Assembly (NCBI GenBank): GCA_019828595.1
Contig: JAHQRK010000022.1
Coordinates: 620,001 to 684,000 of the forward strand
Direction: 5' to 3'
From: Aphanomyces cochlioides
Lineage: Eukaryota; Oomycota; Saprolegniomycetes; Saprolegniales; Verrucalvaceae
DNA length: 64,000 nt
Positions 63,787 to 64,000 of this stretch are shown in pieces. The number at the start of each line of letters is the position of its first letter. Position 1 is the first letter of the stretch. A model generated the notes under the pieces. It saw only the letters and a program-made list of their open reading frames with translations. It was not told where the DNA came from and searched no databases. The position numbers and the translations under genes are program-made.

Positions 63787-64000
63787 GCTGTTCGACTTCT
63801 TCCCAAAATTTGACACTTTCGAAATCCCTTCAAAACTGTCGATACCGGTAAGTCATTCCAAGCAGCAACAGCCCAATTGACAACGTCTTCGCGTTTAGGA
63901 ACTGGCAATTTGAATGCACCTCTTGAGCTGTCATGACAAGAAAGCTTGCGTCGAACGCAATCAACCCAATTGGCGCGAAGCCGGCACTTGAAAGGCCAGA
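63787..64000 (-). pseudogene. pogo-type transposase, C-terminal region (runs off the window)
   Basis: The minus strand reads CRLRANWVDCVRRKL, PKREDVVNWAVAAWNDLPVS and TVLKGFRKCQILG, the characteristic end of DDE_1/pogo transposases (NW-x-x-x-AW ... I-x-x-x-F-x-x-C). It continues beyond 64000; the rest of its C-terminus is at 58816-58990, on the other side of the retrotransposon. A frame change lies near 63830. Confidence 0.7.

Noticed and set aside
1..64000. CRISPR arrays, rRNA genes, bacterial-type operons
   Set aside because: No regularly spaced short repeats with unique spacers, no rRNA-like sequence and no polycistronic layout; gene structure is eukaryotic throughout.

Overview
This is a eukaryotic nuclear window. 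Gene structure and content point to an oomycete of the Saprolegniales (Aphanomyces/Saprolegnia-like): coding genes are cut by many very short GT-AG introns (37-52 nt in almost every case), start codons sit a few bases behind an oomycete-type initiator/FPR core promoter (TCATTTTTCAATYY), there is a Crinkler (CRN) effector relic, and the transposon families are those typical of oomycete genomes. The species cannot be named from the sequence alone.

Layout. 1-5.5 kb: transposon debris (HTH transposase fragment, a 5'-part Helitron, a MITE, a foldback). 5.5-18.8 kb: a gene-rich block with an intact site-1 protease (9 exons), a secreted cysteine-rich protein, a two-exon glycine-zipper protein, a nucleoplasmin-like protein, an ER prolyl 4-hydroxylase ending in KDEL (8 exons), one Harbinger transposon with both its genes intact, and an FCP1/SCP-type phosphatase (5 exons). 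18.9-29.4 kb: short-chain dehydrogenase (SDR) pseudogenes, two paralogous MFS transporters in tandem that share a tract of about 750 bp without visible differences, and between them a tiny three-exon gene for GTP cyclohydrolase I feedback regulatory protein (GFRP). 29.7-41.4 kb: mobile DNA, comprising a Stowaway-like MITE, a two-gene DDE_3 element with an unknown accessory protein, a SET-domain relic, a MULE relic, a CRN-kinase relic and a Tc1 element. 41.9-46.2 kb: a 4.3 kb inverted repeat whose two 1.44 kb arms each carry an Old Yellow Enzyme gene with the same frameshift. 46.9-49 kb: another dead SDR and an intact, intronless mitochondrial carrier. 50.6-54.3 kb: a second Harbinger element (perfect 28-bp TIR, TTA target duplication) that has swallowed a piece of an ENTH/ANTH-like host gene. 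55.4-64 kb: an SDR stub cut by a MITE, a pogo element, and a Ty3/gypsy retrotransposon with apparently identical LTRs nested in another pogo-type transposase.

Functional reading. The host genes are housekeeping or secretory-pathway genes (ER protein hydroxylation, membrane-bound factor proteolysis, phosphatase, transporters, tetrahydrobiopterin regulation). They do not form an operon-like system. Everything else is accessory DNA: at least eight SDR fragments, all inactivated or truncated, and around a dozen transposons. The most unusual items are the two-gene DDE_3 element, the OYE palindrome, the MFS conversion tract, the gene capture by Harbinger, the hidden GFRP gene, and a set of perfect palindromes, two of which lie at transposon ends. 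Several frameshifts fall on homopolymers, so some pseudogene calls may reflect assembly indels.
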